A stretch of DNA of 46,862 nucleotides from Bacteroidales bacterium (GCA_030611105.1 JAUWQL010000007.1:1-46862), one strand, 5' to 3'; shown: positions 28,512 through 37,179, counted from the stretch's first letter. Translations and numbers: made by a program. Notes: a model not told the origin generated them from the sequence alone.

Positions 28512-30008
28512 ATGAGAAAATGTAGTTTACTATTAATCGTAGGATTATTAATTATCATTTCTCCTTCAATGTATGCACAAATTAATGTTTCAGGAGCATT
28601 AAATCGAGCATCAAAAGAGGTTAAGAAATCAAAAAAAGAAAAAGAAGTAAAGGAAAAAGCTCAGAAAGAAGAAACAGAACAAGAAAAAGATTATCCTCTA
28701 TTAAGTCGTTTTGAAGGAGCAGAAAAAGTATATGAAAAAGTTGCCAAATGGGAAAAATATAAACTGCCAGTTAATTCTAACGATAGTTATTTACATTGGG
28801 AAGCTTTCACTAAACTCGAAGGAAAGATAATAAGATATCAATATAAAGTTAGCCCAGATAACAATTCAACTTATTTACTTAAAATGTATAAAACAAAGCT
28901 TGAAAATGCTGGCTTTGAGATTGTTTTAGCTTTGGATGGTGAAGAGTTGGGAATCTCATCACAAACATTTTATAAAAAGTACTATAGTACTTTAGGGAAC
29001 TCTAAATTTGGTTTTGCTTTTGGTACTCAGAGATGTAGAGATCATAGTTTAATTATAGGTAAAATAACTAAGGACGGGAAAACTGTTTTTGCTTCAATAT
29101 ATATGACAGCTTTTGATAATACAACATTAATAACTCAGGATATTATTGAAGCAGAAGAAATAGAAGAACAAGCTGTTATTGCTGTGCCATATCATGGTAG
29201 TACGTTAAGTTATAATGATAAACTTGGATATGGTGAGTTTTATGTAAGTACAGGCAAAACCTCAGAAGGAAAGGCGAAGATTACTAAGATTGAAGGATAT
29301 ATTCATAATAGATTTTTTCGTGCTCCTAAGGGACGTTCTGCTTTAGAAATAATAAAAAATTATGAAAAAGCAGTAGCTGAGTCCGGTGGACAAGTATTAT
29401 TCTCCGGTCAATCGCAAGAAGGCATTAATGCTTTTATGAAAGTGAATGGACATCCTCACCCCGCCATCAACGATTATAATTATAATGTATTTAAAGCTTA
29501 CCAATATTTTTGCGGTATAATTCATTCAGAAGATGTAGATTATTTTGTTGTTGTTGCAGCAGGTAAAGGAGAATACGATATATGTTATCATCTGGTAACT
29601 ATTGAAACTAAACCGATGGATATGGATATGGTATCAGCAGTTAATATTAGCGAAAGTATGATTGCTGAAGGTCATATTGCAATTTACGATATTCTTTTTG
29701 AAACAGGCAAATCTGAAATAAATCCAAGATCAGCAGCTGCTTTGAAAAACATCGCCAATTTTTTAATAGCTAATCCGGAAAAGCAATATTTAATTGTGGG
29801 TCATACAGATAATGTTGGAGACTTTGAAGCGAATATTAAATTGTCAGCTGACAGGGCTAATGTTATAGTGAATGAGTTAGTTGAAAAATATAGTGTCAAT
29901 AAAGATCAATTGAAACCAACCGGGGCCGGTTCTATGTCTCCTGTAGCTACTAACTCAACGGATGAGGGAAAAGCAAAAAACAGACGAGTTGAGATAGTTG
30001 AACAATAA
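28512..30008 (+). CDS. OmpA-family secreted/envelope protein
   Basis: A 498-residue protein with a Sec signal peptide (about 1-23, ending MYAQ), a short Lys/Glu-rich coiled stretch (about 32-58), a middle region of about 300 residues, and a C-terminal OmpA-type peptidoglycan-binding domain (about 390-498). The OmpA domain shows the usual IYDILFETGKSEI start, GHTDNVG and LSADRANVI, and ends NRRVEIV. The middle part starts YPLLSRFEGAEKVYEKV, which recalls DUF4892-type proteins seen with OmpA domains; this is a tentative match. No beta-barrel is obvious. It probably anchors to peptidoglycan in the periplasm. It is a single-gene unit closed by a hairpin terminator. Confidence 0.85.
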   Translation: MRKCSLLLIVGLLIIISPSMYAQINVSGALNRASKEVKKSKKEKEVKEKAQKEETEQEKDYPLLSRFEGAEKVYEKVAKWEKYKLPVNSNDSYLHWEAFTKLEGKIIRYQYKVSPDNNSTYLLKMYKTKLENAGFEIVLALDGEELGISSQTFYKKYYSTLGNSKFGFAFGTQRCRDHSLIIGKITKDGKTVFASIYMTAFDNTTLITQDIIEAEEIEEQAVIAVPYHGSTLSYNDKLGYGEFYVSTGKTSEGKAKITKIEGYIHNRFFRAPKGRSALEIIKNYEKAVAESGGQVLFSGQSQEGINAFMKVNGHPHPAINDYNYNVFKAYQYFCGIIHSEDVDYFVVVAAGKGEYDICYHLVTIETKPMDMDMVSAVNISESMIAEGHIAIYDILFETGKSEINPRSAAALKNIANFLIANPEKQYLIVGHTDNVGDFEANIKLSADRANVIVNELVEKYSVNKDQLKPTGAGSMSPVATNSTDEGKAKNRRVEIVEQ

Positions 30009-30031
30009 TATTTTTTATTAAAGAATATTTC

Positions 30032-30064
30032 AAAAAGCGCCTCAAATTATTGGGGCGCTTTTTT
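30032..30064. terminator. Bidirectional terminator between convergent OmpA-family and LRR genes
   Basis: The hairpin at 30036-30059 has an 8-base stem with A residues before it and a T run after it, so it can terminate transcription from both sides. Its 24 bases are the same as those of the hairpin after hutH at 28203-28226. Confidence 0.85.
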
Positions 30065-30146
30065 GTACATATGAAAACGAATAAAAAAGTCCCGCATTTA
30101 GCCAAACTCAGAAAATATTAGCAAAATAATTTTATTGAATACGCAG

Positions 30147-32723
30147 TTATTTACTAATAATCAATTTTGCAGTTTTAATAATCTTATTATTAATTCCTAT
30201 TTGGAGGTAATAAATACCTCCTGGTTTATCCGAAACATCTATTTGAATAATACTGGAATTGATCAGACCTGTACTTACTTCCAGTTTTCGTCCGAGAGAA
30301 TCAAATAGATTTAACTGAACATCCAGATTATTATTGAATTCAATATTATTTAATTGAATATTAACAAAATCTTTTGCAGGATTAGGATATACTATAAATG
30401 ACACATTGTTTTCCAATTCAGAAATTGAAGTAGGATCTTCAAAATTAGCAACTAGAGTTCTGTCTTCTGTTACTGTAAAACTGTATGTCAAATCAAAAGA
30501 AACTTCTGAACCATCTTCGGTCCAGTTTACAAATCGGCATCCTGTTTCCGGTGTTGCTGCTAATTCAGCAGTTGCACCATACTCGTATATTCCTGCACCA
30601 TTTACTGTTCCATATTCGGTTGGATTTGCACTTGTTATTATATCAAATGTATTATCAAAATTAGCAACAAGAGTTCTGCTTGAATCCACAATAAAACTGT
30701 ATATGGAATTCACGGAAACTATTTTTCCATCTTCAGTCCAGTTTTCAAAATCATATCCGGTATTTGGTGTAGCCGTTAATTCTGCAGTTGCACCATCGTT
30801 ATGTGCTCCATCTCCTGAGAATGTTCCCCAACTTTCTGGATTAACACTCGCTGAAATATCAAATGTAGTAACATCTATTCCAACATATATATTTCTTGAT
30901 TCTAGTGTTAATTCAGCAGCTATGGTATTATTAATTTTACACATATATACTCCGGAATCATTTGTGTTGTTATAATTAGTTATAGAATATGTACTGTTTG
31001 TAGCACCGCTAATTTCTACACTATCTTTAAACCATTGATATGTGTTGACAGTTCCTCCAACAACCACACTTAAATCTAAATTGTCACCAGTATTAGGTGT
31101 GTAATGTTGAACATCACCTACTTTTGCTTGTGGTGAGTAATTAAAAAAAATTGCTACATTAACATTAGGCTCAATATCTTCAAAAGTAAATTTGTTATTA
31201 AAAATTTCCAATCTATACATATTTGTTATGGTGGATAAATCGGGTAATCCATAAAATTGATTGTCATTTAAATGAAGCCATTCTATGCTTGTCAAATTTC
31301 CAATTTCAACAGGAATACTTCCGCTTAATTGATTTGAATGTAAATAAAGATTTGTTAAACTTGTTAAGTTACCGATTTCAGTTGGTATGTTACCAGATAA
31401 TTGATTTTCGTATAAATAAAGTTTTTCTAAACTCGTTAAATTGTCAATTTCAGTAGGAATACTACCACTTATTTGATTATTATGTAAAAAAAGTTCTTTT
31501 AAACCAGTTAAATTACCAATTTCAGCAGGGATACTTCCGCTTAACTGATTATTATTCAAATAAAGATATTCCAAATTCATTAAATTACCCATTTCAGCAG
31601 GAATACTACCACTTAATTGATTATTGTTTAAATAAAAATCTTTTAAACTCGTTAAATTTCCAATTTCAGCTGGGATACTCCCTGTTAATTGATTATGATT
31701 TAATATAAGGTAGTCTAAACTTGCTAAATTGCCTATTTCAGCAGGGATACTTCCGCTTAACTGATTATTATTCAAATAAAGATATTTCAAATTCATTAAA
31801 TTACCTATTTCAGCAGGAATACTGCCGCTTAATTGATTATCACTTAAACGAATCACTTTTACATTCTTTAAATTACCCATTTCAGCAGGAATATTGCCGA
31901 TTAACTGATTACCATCCAAAGTAAGCCAGCTTAAATTCTTTAAATTACCCATTTCAGCAGGAATGATACCGGTTAATTGATTATTATCTAGCGTAAGCGA
32001 TGCTAAACTCGTTAAATTCCAAATTTCTTTAGGGATACTACCGCTCAATTGATTTTTACTTAAACTAAGCACAATTAAACTCATTAAATTACCAATTTCA
32101 GCAGGAATGCTACCGGTTAACTGATTATAATATAAATCAAGCTGTGTTACGCTCGTTAAATTACCTATTTCAGTAGGGATGCTACCGCTTAATTGATTAT
32201 CACCTAAATTAACTTCTATTACATTCGTTAAATTACCAATTTCAACAGGGATACTTCCGGTTAATTGATTATAATCTAAATCAAGCTGTGTTACGCTCGT
32301 TAAATTACCAATTTCAGTAGGGATATTTCCGCTTAATTCATTAGCCATTAAATGAATTTCTGTAACTCTGCCGTTCCCGTCTAAATAAATTCCCCACCAA
32401 TTTGCCACACTGCCAGTGAGCCAATTATTGTTTATATACCAGTTATCTCCGTCTGTAGCATTGTAAAGAGCTACCAAAGCAAGAGAGTCTTGCTCATTTG
32501 CTTTACCCTTATAGTTTGATTTTGAGCTATTCTTTTTATGCTTATGCAAATACTCTTTTTTTCTTTCTAATAACCGTTTTTGCATCATATCATTTTCATG
32601 ATATTGTTTACGTAAACGTTCTTTTGCAAAGTTCTTATGCCGCAGGTTTTCAGGCATATTGGTTTGTGCAAATAATGTTGTTGCAACAAAAAATACAATT
32701 AAAAATGAAAATATATTTTTCAT
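30147..32723 (-). CDS. T9SS-exported leucine-rich repeat protein with Ig-like and InlB-type repeat domains
   Basis: An 858-residue secreted protein. Order of parts: signal peptide (about 1-20, ending LFAQ); charged linker (about 25-75); an N-terminal cap (LVALYNATDGDNWY, about 83-112); about 16 leucine-rich repeats of 24 residues (about 113-500) with the plant-type consensus NLTSLxxLYLxxNQLSGSIPAEIG; an Ig-like domain (about 530-615, YQWFKDS and DSGVYMC); two InlB-B-like repeats (about 618-690 and 692-760, TGYDFENWTEDG and TGCRFVNWTEDG); and a type A T9SS sorting domain (about 772-858, FIVYPNPAKDFVNI to TAKLIISK). It should cross the outer membrane by the type IX system and sit on the cell surface or be released. 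A protein-binding role is inferred. The DNA is strongly repetitive, which makes copy number prone to change. Confidence 0.92.
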   Translation of the reverse strand: MKNIFSFLIVFFVATTLFAQTNMPENLRHKNFAKERLRKQYHENDMMQKRLLERKKEYLHKHKKNSSKSNYKGKANEQDSLALVALYNATDGDNWYINNNWLTGSVANWWGIYLDGNGRVTEIHLMANELSGNIPTEIGNLTSVTQLDLDYNQLTGSIPVEIGNLTNVIEVNLGDNQLSGSIPTEIGNLTSVTQLDLYYNQLTGSIPAEIGNLMSLIVLSLSKNQLSGSIPKEIWNLTSLASLTLDNNQLTGIIPAEMGNLKNLSWLTLDGNQLIGNIPAEMGNLKNVKVIRLSDNQLSGSIPAEIGNLMNLKYLYLNNNQLSGSIPAEIGNLASLDYLILNHNQLTGSIPAEIGNLTSLKDFYLNNNQLSGSIPAEMGNLMNLEYLYLNNNQLSGSIPAEIGNLTGLKELFLHNNQISGSIPTEIDNLTSLEKLYLYENQLSGNIPTEIGNLTSLTNLYLHSNQLSGSIPVEIGNLTSIEWLHLNDNQFYGLPDLSTITNMYRLEIFNNKFTFEDIEPNVNVAIFFNYSPQAKVGDVQHYTPNTGDNLDLSVVVGGTVNTYQWFKDSVEISGATNSTYSITNYNNTNDSGVYMCKINNTIAAELTLESRNIYVGIDVTTFDISASVNPESWGTFSGDGAHNDGATAELTATPNTGYDFENWTEDGKIVSVNSIYSFIVDSSRTLVANFDNTFDIITSANPTEYGTVNGAGIYEYGATAELAATPETGCRFVNWTEDGSEVSFDLTYSFTVTEDRTLVANFEDPTSISELENNVSFIVYPNPAKDFVNIQLNNIEFNNNLDVQLNLFDSLGRKLEVSTGLINSSIIQIDVSDKPGGIYYLQIGINNKIIKTAKLIISK
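31220..32387 (-). repeat. 72-base tandem repeats encoding the leucine-rich repeat array
   Basis: About 16 units of 72 bases in the same frame encode the NQLSGSIPAEIGNL-type repeats of the LRR protein. Units differ mainly at the surface-exposed codons, while the GSIPAEIGNL part is nearly constant. This explains several spurious plus-strand open frames here. Confidence 0.9.
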
Positions 32724-32800
32724 GAATATATGATAAAATATAACTTTAAATTAATTTTTACGAAAGTAGCATTTTTATTTTAAATCTTAAAAAAAGTGAA

Positions 32801-32838
32801 ATTTTAGGAACTTCAATTTGCTTTTCTTAAATTGTGCA
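32801..32838 (+). repeat. Upstream block shared with the OmpA-family gap (copy 2)
   Basis: The second copy of the 38-base block, starting ATTTTAGGAACTTCAATTTG, lies 153 bases before the second MIO-lyase gene, in the 267-base gap between it and the divergent LRR gene. No clear TAnnTTTG promoter was found for the lyase; on the minus strand TACTTTCG near 32760-32767 is a weak candidate for the LRR gene. Confidence 0.55.
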
Positions 32839-32990
32839 ATTAATCTTCAAGATTATGAAACATTGGATTCTTGACTTTCTTATAAAAATTAACAGATCCG
32901 CAATGTTTTAATCCCAAAACAATTCGATTTTCATTTTATTATTTTTTAGCTAACCCTTTTATTTAACAAAATAAATAAATCAAACTTATT

Positions 32991-34517
32991 ATGGACAAAT
33001 TAATTATTAAAGGTAGTGGATTAACTATCGAAAGTGTTGTTGAAGTTGGTCGTAATGGGCGAAAAGTGGAACTTCATCCCGATGCTGTTAAAAGAATTAA
33101 CATATGTCGTGATATGCTCGAGAGAAAAATCGAAGCAAACGAAATTATGTATGGTGTTAATACTGGTATTGGTGAGTTTTCCGAAGTCGTTTTAAATGAT
33201 GACCAGGTAAAAGATTTCCAAAAATATTTAATATACAATCATGCTGCAGGTATTGGCGATCCTGCTCCATTAGAATATGTTCGTGGTGCAATGTTAGGTC
33301 GTATTAATGTTCATGCTCATGGTAATTCCGGTTGTCGCTTAGTTATTACTCAAACCCTGGTTGATATGCTTAATAAAGGTGTTACTCCTTTTGTATGTCA
33401 AAAAGGTTCTGTTGGTGCCAGTGGCGATTTAGCTCCTATGTCGCAAATAGCTTTATTATTAATGGGTGAAGGTGAAGCATATTATAATGGAGAGTTACTT
33501 GACGGGAAAGAGGCAATGGATAAAGCCGGAATACCAATTCCAGGATTAGAAGCTCGTGATGGTCTGGCGGCTATCAATGGATCAAATCTTTTAACTGCGA
33601 TGAGTGCAATTTTATTGTATGATACAAACAGATGGTTAAAACAAGCAGAGATTGCTGCTTCCATGTCGCTTGAAGCTCTTAAAGCTAATATGAAACCTTA
33701 TACTGCAAAATTACACGAAGTACGTGGATTTCAGGGCGCTGTTCGTAGTGCTGTTGCAATAAATAAATTGGTTTCAGGTGGTGATCTGAAAGAAGGTAAG
33801 GTTAAGTGTAAAGTTCAGGATGCATATTCAATGCGTTCAGCTCCTCAGGTTATTGGTGCTGCTCATGATTCAGTGCGCTGGGCTCGTTCTCAGGTCGAAA
33901 TTGAATTGAACGGAGTAGGAGATAACCCGATTTTCTTTCCGGAAGAAAACATGCAATTATCAGGAGCAAATTTCCAGGGATCTCCGGTTTCATTACCAAT
34001 GGATATGATAGGTGCTGCTATTACAATGATTAGTGTTATGTCGGAACGAAGAATGAACAGATTAAATAATCCTGCATTAAGTGTTGGCTTACCTGCATTT
34101 TTAACTAAAGGAGCAGGAATGTTCTCTGGTTTAATGTTAAGTCAGTATACTGCCGATATGCAAATTGTTGAGCAAAGAATTCTTTGTATGCCTGCATCAA
34201 TTCAATCAATCCCTGCTGCCGCTGACCAGGAAGATTTTGTTTCTATGGGTATGAATACAGCAATTAAAAATTTCCAGATTATGGATAATGCTTATGGAAT
34301 TCTTGGAATTGAATTCATGGCCGCTGCTCAGGCATTAGATTTTCGTGAGTATAGTTTTGGTAAAGGAGTTACAAAAGCTAAAGAAGTGATCAGGAAATAT
34401 GTTGATTTCTTGGAGATTGATCGTCCGTTATATCCTGATCATACAGCAATGAAAGAACTGGTTAAATCTTGTGAAATTCTTGAAGAAGTTGAGAAAGTAG
34501 TTGGAAGTCTTGAATAA
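32991..34517 (+). CDS. Divergent MIO-type aromatic amino acid lyase or aminomutase
   Basis: A 508-residue homologue of histidine/phenylalanine/tyrosine ammonia-lyases. The MIO triad A143-S144-G145 (KGSVGASGDLAPM) and catalytic Tyr54 (MYGVNTGIGEF) are kept, so the cofactor should form. The selectivity region differs from the nearby HutH: NHAAGIG (H84) in place of SHACGTG, INGSN in place of LNGTQ, and QEDFVSMG in place of QEDHVSMG. These changes leave the substrate open: histidine, tyrosine or phenylalanine deamination or an aminomutase reaction are all possible. It lies alone between a divergent LRR gene and a bidirectional terminator; no flexirubin, aryl-polyene or histidine-degradation genes are beside it. 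Confidence 0.85.
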   Translation: MDKLIIKGSGLTIESVVEVGRNGRKVELHPDAVKRINICRDMLERKIEANEIMYGVNTGIGEFSEVVLNDDQVKDFQKYLIYNHAAGIGDPAPLEYVRGAMLGRINVHAHGNSGCRLVITQTLVDMLNKGVTPFVCQKGSVGASGDLAPMSQIALLLMGEGEAYYNGELLDGKEAMDKAGIPIPGLEARDGLAAINGSNLLTAMSAILLYDTNRWLKQAEIAASMSLEALKANMKPYTAKLHEVRGFQGAVRSAVAINKLVSGGDLKEGKVKCKVQDAYSMRSAPQVIGAAHDSVRWARSQVEIELNGVGDNPIFFPEENMQLSGANFQGSPVSLPMDMIGAAITMISVMSERRMNRLNNPALSVGLPAFLTKGAGMFSGLMLSQYTADMQIVEQRILCMPASIQSIPAAADQEDFVSMGMNTAIKNFQIMDNAYGILGIEFMAAAQALDFREYSFGKGVTKAKEVIRKYVDFLEIDRPLYPDHTAMKELVKSCEILEEVEKVVGSLE

Positions 34518-34543
34518 GAGGCATCAATATCTTTTTATAAAGC

Positions 34544-34587
34544 AAAAAGTTCCTCCCGATAATTATCGGGATCGGAACTTTTTTTAT
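34544..34587. terminator. Bidirectional terminator with the 18-base palindrome
   Basis: AAAAGTTCC and GGAACTTTT flank the perfect palindrome TCCCGATAATTATCGGGA (34554-34571). A residues precede and T residues follow, so it suits both the plus-strand lyase and the minus-strand sigma-factor operon that converge here. The palindrome is identical to the one in the eno terminator. Confidence 0.88.
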
Positions 34588-34638
34588 TACTCTAAATGAT
34601 TATGAGAAAAAATAAATAGAGCACATAGTGCTAGTCAA

Positions 34639-35109
34639 CTATTTATTATCCTTGCTTTTACCACTTTCTCGAATTTTTTTCAAGAGGTAGGTTTTAAATT
34701 CGTAGTCGGCAAGATATATTTTCATTACTTTATTGATAGGTAAAATCTTCTTAAATTTTTTGTGATATTCATCTAATAATTCTGCCAGCTCTATTTCGTA
34801 ACGAATGTATTGATCGGCATACTTTATCATTTTGTCGTTACTCATATTCTCGCTATGATCGGCAAAATATGTCATCTTTTCTTTACGATCAGCAATTATT
34901 TTGTTTTTCTTAGCCCAGTAATCATTGTAAACAGGCCAAAAAATCTGGGCTTCTTCCGGTGTAAGGCCAATTTTATCGGTGAAGAATGCAATCTTTTGCG
35001 ATTTGAATTCTTGTTCTTTATCCGATTTTGATTGTGTTTCCTGGGCATTTAAAGAAATTGTAAATACCATCAACGAAACAAGTAAAATGAATGATCTTAA
35101 ATATTTCAT
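34639..35109 (-). CDS. Small secreted Spy/CpxP-like protein of an ECF sigma factor operon
   Basis: A 156-residue protein with a Sec signal peptide (about 1-22, ending LNAQ). The mature part is highly charged and predicted all helical, with KIGLTPEEAQIFWPVYNDYW near residues 51-70; this LTPEEA...FWPVY pattern is typical of small periplasmic proteins often labelled as sensors of ECF-type sigma factors in Bacteroidota and somewhat like Spy/CpxP chaperones. It is the last gene of a three-gene unit (sigma factor, membrane protein, this protein), 11 bases after the previous stop. A role in sensing envelope state is inferred from context. Confidence 0.75.
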   Translation of the reverse strand: MKYLRSFILLVSLMVFTISLNAQETQSKSDKEQEFKSQKIAFFTDKIGLTPEEAQIFWPVYNDYWAKKNKIIADRKEKMTYFADHSENMSNDKMIKYADQYIRYEIELAELLDEYHKKFKKILPINKVMKIYLADYEFKTYLLKKIRESGKSKDNK

Positions 35110-35120
35110 TTTATTTATTT

Positions 35121-35567
35121 TTATAATTCATCAATTAAAGTTCCATAATCTATATTTTCATCAACAAGGTAATGAATATAGAAATCCGATTCTTCTTTCT
35201 TATGATCATCAATTTTTTTCTCATCTTCAAGCAAAACATCAATAAAATGTTGCTCAGAAAATTCAGAAGCATCCACCTCAATTATCCTGGTATATAAATC
35301 AGAGTCAATACCAGCGTTTGTCCTGTTCGAAAGAATAAAATTAATTGTTGTAATTGCTATAACTGCAAATCCAATAATTATAAAACCCAAAGCAAATTGA
35401 GGTTTTATAAACCTGAACAGTTTAATAGCCCAAGCATATTCCTTGTTATCGGATATAATTCTTTCCTGTATTTTTGTAGGAAAGTCTTCAAAATATCCTT
35501 TAGGAACAGAAAACGGATTATTATTATTTCCCTTCAATTCTTCCAACTTCTTGTTAAAATTTTCCAT
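35121..35567 (-). CDS. Single-pass membrane protein, probable anti-sigma-type partner
   Basis: A 148-residue protein with one transmembrane helix (about 58-79, FALGFIIIGFAVIAITTINF). The cytoplasmic N-terminus has NPFSVPKGYFEDFP, a motif common in membrane proteins encoded after ECF sigma factors in Bacteroidota. The C-terminal part (about 85-148) is very acidic and would face the periplasm. There is no recognisable zinc anti-sigma (HxxxCxxC) motif. It is placed between the sigma-factor gene (58 bases upstream) and the secreted protein gene. The anti-sigma role is an inference from position and topology. Confidence 0.65.
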   Translation of the reverse strand: MENFNKKLEELKGNNNNPFSVPKGYFEDFPTKIQERIISDNKEYAWAIKLFRFIKPQFALGFIIIGFAVIAITTINFILSNRTNAGIDSDLYTRIIEVDASEFSEQHFIDVLLEDEKKIDDHKKEESDFYIHYLVDENIDYGTLIDEL

Positions 35568-35625
35568 TATTAAATTCCCCTAATTTGTTTCCCCTGTCTT
35601 TTTGACATTCTAATGTTTTAATAGT

Positions 35626-36174
35626 TTAATCTTCTTTAAAATAATTCTCAATTTTCTTTACAGCATGATGATACGATGCTTTTAATGCTCCTACAGATGT
35701 TTTAAGAATTTTTGACATTTCATCGTACTTCATTTCATCAAAATACTTCAAGTTAAAAACAATTCTTTGTTTTTCTGGCAAATCTAAAATTGCCTTTTGA
35801 AGTTTACGTTGTATTTCGTCCCCATTAAAATACTCATCACTTTCAAGGGTTTCTTTCAAGTGATTTTCGTAATCAATAATTGGCAATAAGTATTTTGTTT
35901 TTTGTTGTTTTAAGAATGTTAGCGATTCATTTGTTGCGATCCTGTAGAGCCATGTATATAATTTTGAATCTTCTCTGAACCCTTCCAGCCCCTTCCATAC
36001 TTTAATAAATGTATTTTGTAAAATATCATCTGCATCCTCGTGTTTAATAACTATTTTACGAATATGCCAATACAGCTTCTGCTGATATTTTCTAACTATC
36101 AGGTTAAAAGCATAATTGCGTCTTTCGATGTCTTTAAAGAGTAATAATAACTCCTTATCGCTGTATTCTGACAT
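35626..36174 (-). CDS. ECF-type RNA polymerase sigma factor
   Basis: A 182-residue sigma-70 family protein of the extracytoplasmic-function group. Region 2 has DADDILQNTFIKVWKG (about 42-57), the promoter-melting part; region 4 has DLPEKQRIVFNLKYFDEMKY and SKILKTSVGALKASYHHAVKK, the -35-binding helix-turn-helix. Regions 1.1 and 3 are absent, as expected. It heads a minus-strand operon with a membrane protein and a secreted protein, a common layout for envelope-stress or metabolite-sensing control. A TATCTTTG element in front suggests basal transcription by the housekeeping sigma. Confidence 0.93.
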   Translation of the reverse strand: MSEYSDKELLLLFKDIERRNYAFNLIVRKYQQKLYWHIRKIVIKHEDADDILQNTFIKVWKGLEGFREDSKLYTWLYRIATNESLTFLKQQKTKYLLPIIDYENHLKETLESDEYFNGDEIQRKLQKAILDLPEKQRIVFNLKYFDEMKYDEMSKILKTSVGALKASYHHAVKKIENYFKED

Positions 36175-36214
36175 AATGCAGAGAAAGAGAACTAGATTAA
36201 TTAATAGGCGATTA

Positions 36215-36222
36215 CAAAGATA
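36215..36222 (-). promoter_or_regulatory. Putative -7 element of the ECF sigma factor operon
   Basis: Read on the minus strand, TATCTTTG fits TAnnTTTG and lies 41 bases before the sigma-factor ATG, just after the stop of the transketolase subunit gene. It suggests that the sigma operon is not simply an extension of the transketolase transcript. Confidence 0.5.
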
Positions 36223-36225
36223 ATT

Positions 36226-37179
36226 TTATTTTCTTTTTAGCACTGATTCAACAGCAGAAACTATATTATCAGTATCAATACCATATTTTGTAAGCAACTC
36301 TTCAGGTTTGCCACTTTCACCAAACTTGTCGTCAACAGCAACCATTTCGATTGGAGCAGGTAATTTACGGCTTAATAGCTGAGCAATAGAATCTCCTAAA
36401 CCACCATTCATCATATGTTCTTCTGCTGTAACTACTGCTTTTGTTTTTGAGACAGATGATAAGACAGCTTCTGTGTCTAAAGGTTTAATGGTATGTATAT
36501 TAATTATTTCAGAAGAAATTCCTTTTTGTTCCAATATCTCGGCAGCTTCAATAGCTTTCCAGACTAAATGGCCAGTGGCAATAATTGTTACATCAGATCC
36601 TTCATTTAGTAATACTGCTTTTCCTATTTCGAATTTTTGATCTTCAGGTGTAAAATTAGGTACTTTTGGTCGTCCAAATCGAAGATATACTGGTCCTACG
36701 TAATCAGCTATTGCAATAGTTGCTGCTTTTGTTTGATTATAATCGCAAGGATTAATAACGACCATTCCGGGAAGCATTTTCATTAAACCAATATCTTCCA
36801 TGATTTGGTGAGTAGCTCCATCTTCACCAAGCGTCAGTCCTGCATGTGAAGCGCATATTTTGACATTTTTACCTGAATATGCTACCGATTGTCTTATTTG
36901 GTCGTAAACACGCCCGGTAGCAAAATTTGCAAATGTTCCTGTAAAAGGGATTTTTCCACCAATGGTTAATCCTGCGGCTGTTCCAATCATATTTGCTTCG
37001 GCAATACCACATTGAAGGAATCTTTCGGGAAACTCATCGGCAAACTGATTCATTTTTAATGAGCCAATAAGATCAGCACATAAAGCAACTACATTTTTAT
37101 TTTTCTTTCCCAGTTCATACAATCCGGCACCAAAACCTGATCGTGTATCTTTCTTGTCTTTATAATTGAATTTTCTCAT
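36226..37179 (-). CDS. Transketolase, C-terminal subunit (split transketolase)
   Basis: A 317-residue protein equivalent to the middle and C-terminal thirds of transketolase. It has the pyrimidine-binding domain with the conserved Glu that activates thiamine diphosphate (RFLQCGIAEANMIGTAAGL), SHAGLTLGEDGATHQ, and a C-terminal transketolase domain (ATGHLVWKAIEAAE). It needs the N-terminal subunit, encoded at 39157-40002, for activity. It transfers two-carbon units in the pentose phosphate pathway. It is last in an apparent minus-strand unit with VWA and MgsA-like genes between the two halves. A 120-base gap with a hairpin precedes it. Confidence 0.92.
   Translation of the reverse strand: MRKFNYKDKKDTRSGFGAGLYELGKKNKNVVALCADLIGSLKMNQFADEFPERFLQCGIAEANMIGTAAGLTIGGKIPFTGTFANFATGRVYDQIRQSVAYSGKNVKICASHAGLTLGEDGATHQIMEDIGLMKMLPGMVVINPCDYNQTKAATIAIADYVGPVYLRFGRPKVPNFTPEDQKFEIGKAVLLNEGSDVTIIATGHLVWKAIEAAEILEQKGISSEIINIHTIKPLDTEAVLSSVSKTKAVVTAEEHMMNGGLGDSIAQLLSRKLPAPIEMVAVDDKFGESGKPEELLTKYGIDTDNIVSAVESVLKRK

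Noticed and set aside
30406-30975. A 189-codon plus-strand frame opposite the end of the LRR gene
   Set aside because: It is the antisense of the InlB-type repeats and lacks family resemblance or a start signal.
31220-32387. CRISPR-like regular spacing in the LRR region
   Set aside because: The 72-base units are coding and in frame, and encode leucine-rich repeats; there are no spacers or cas genes.
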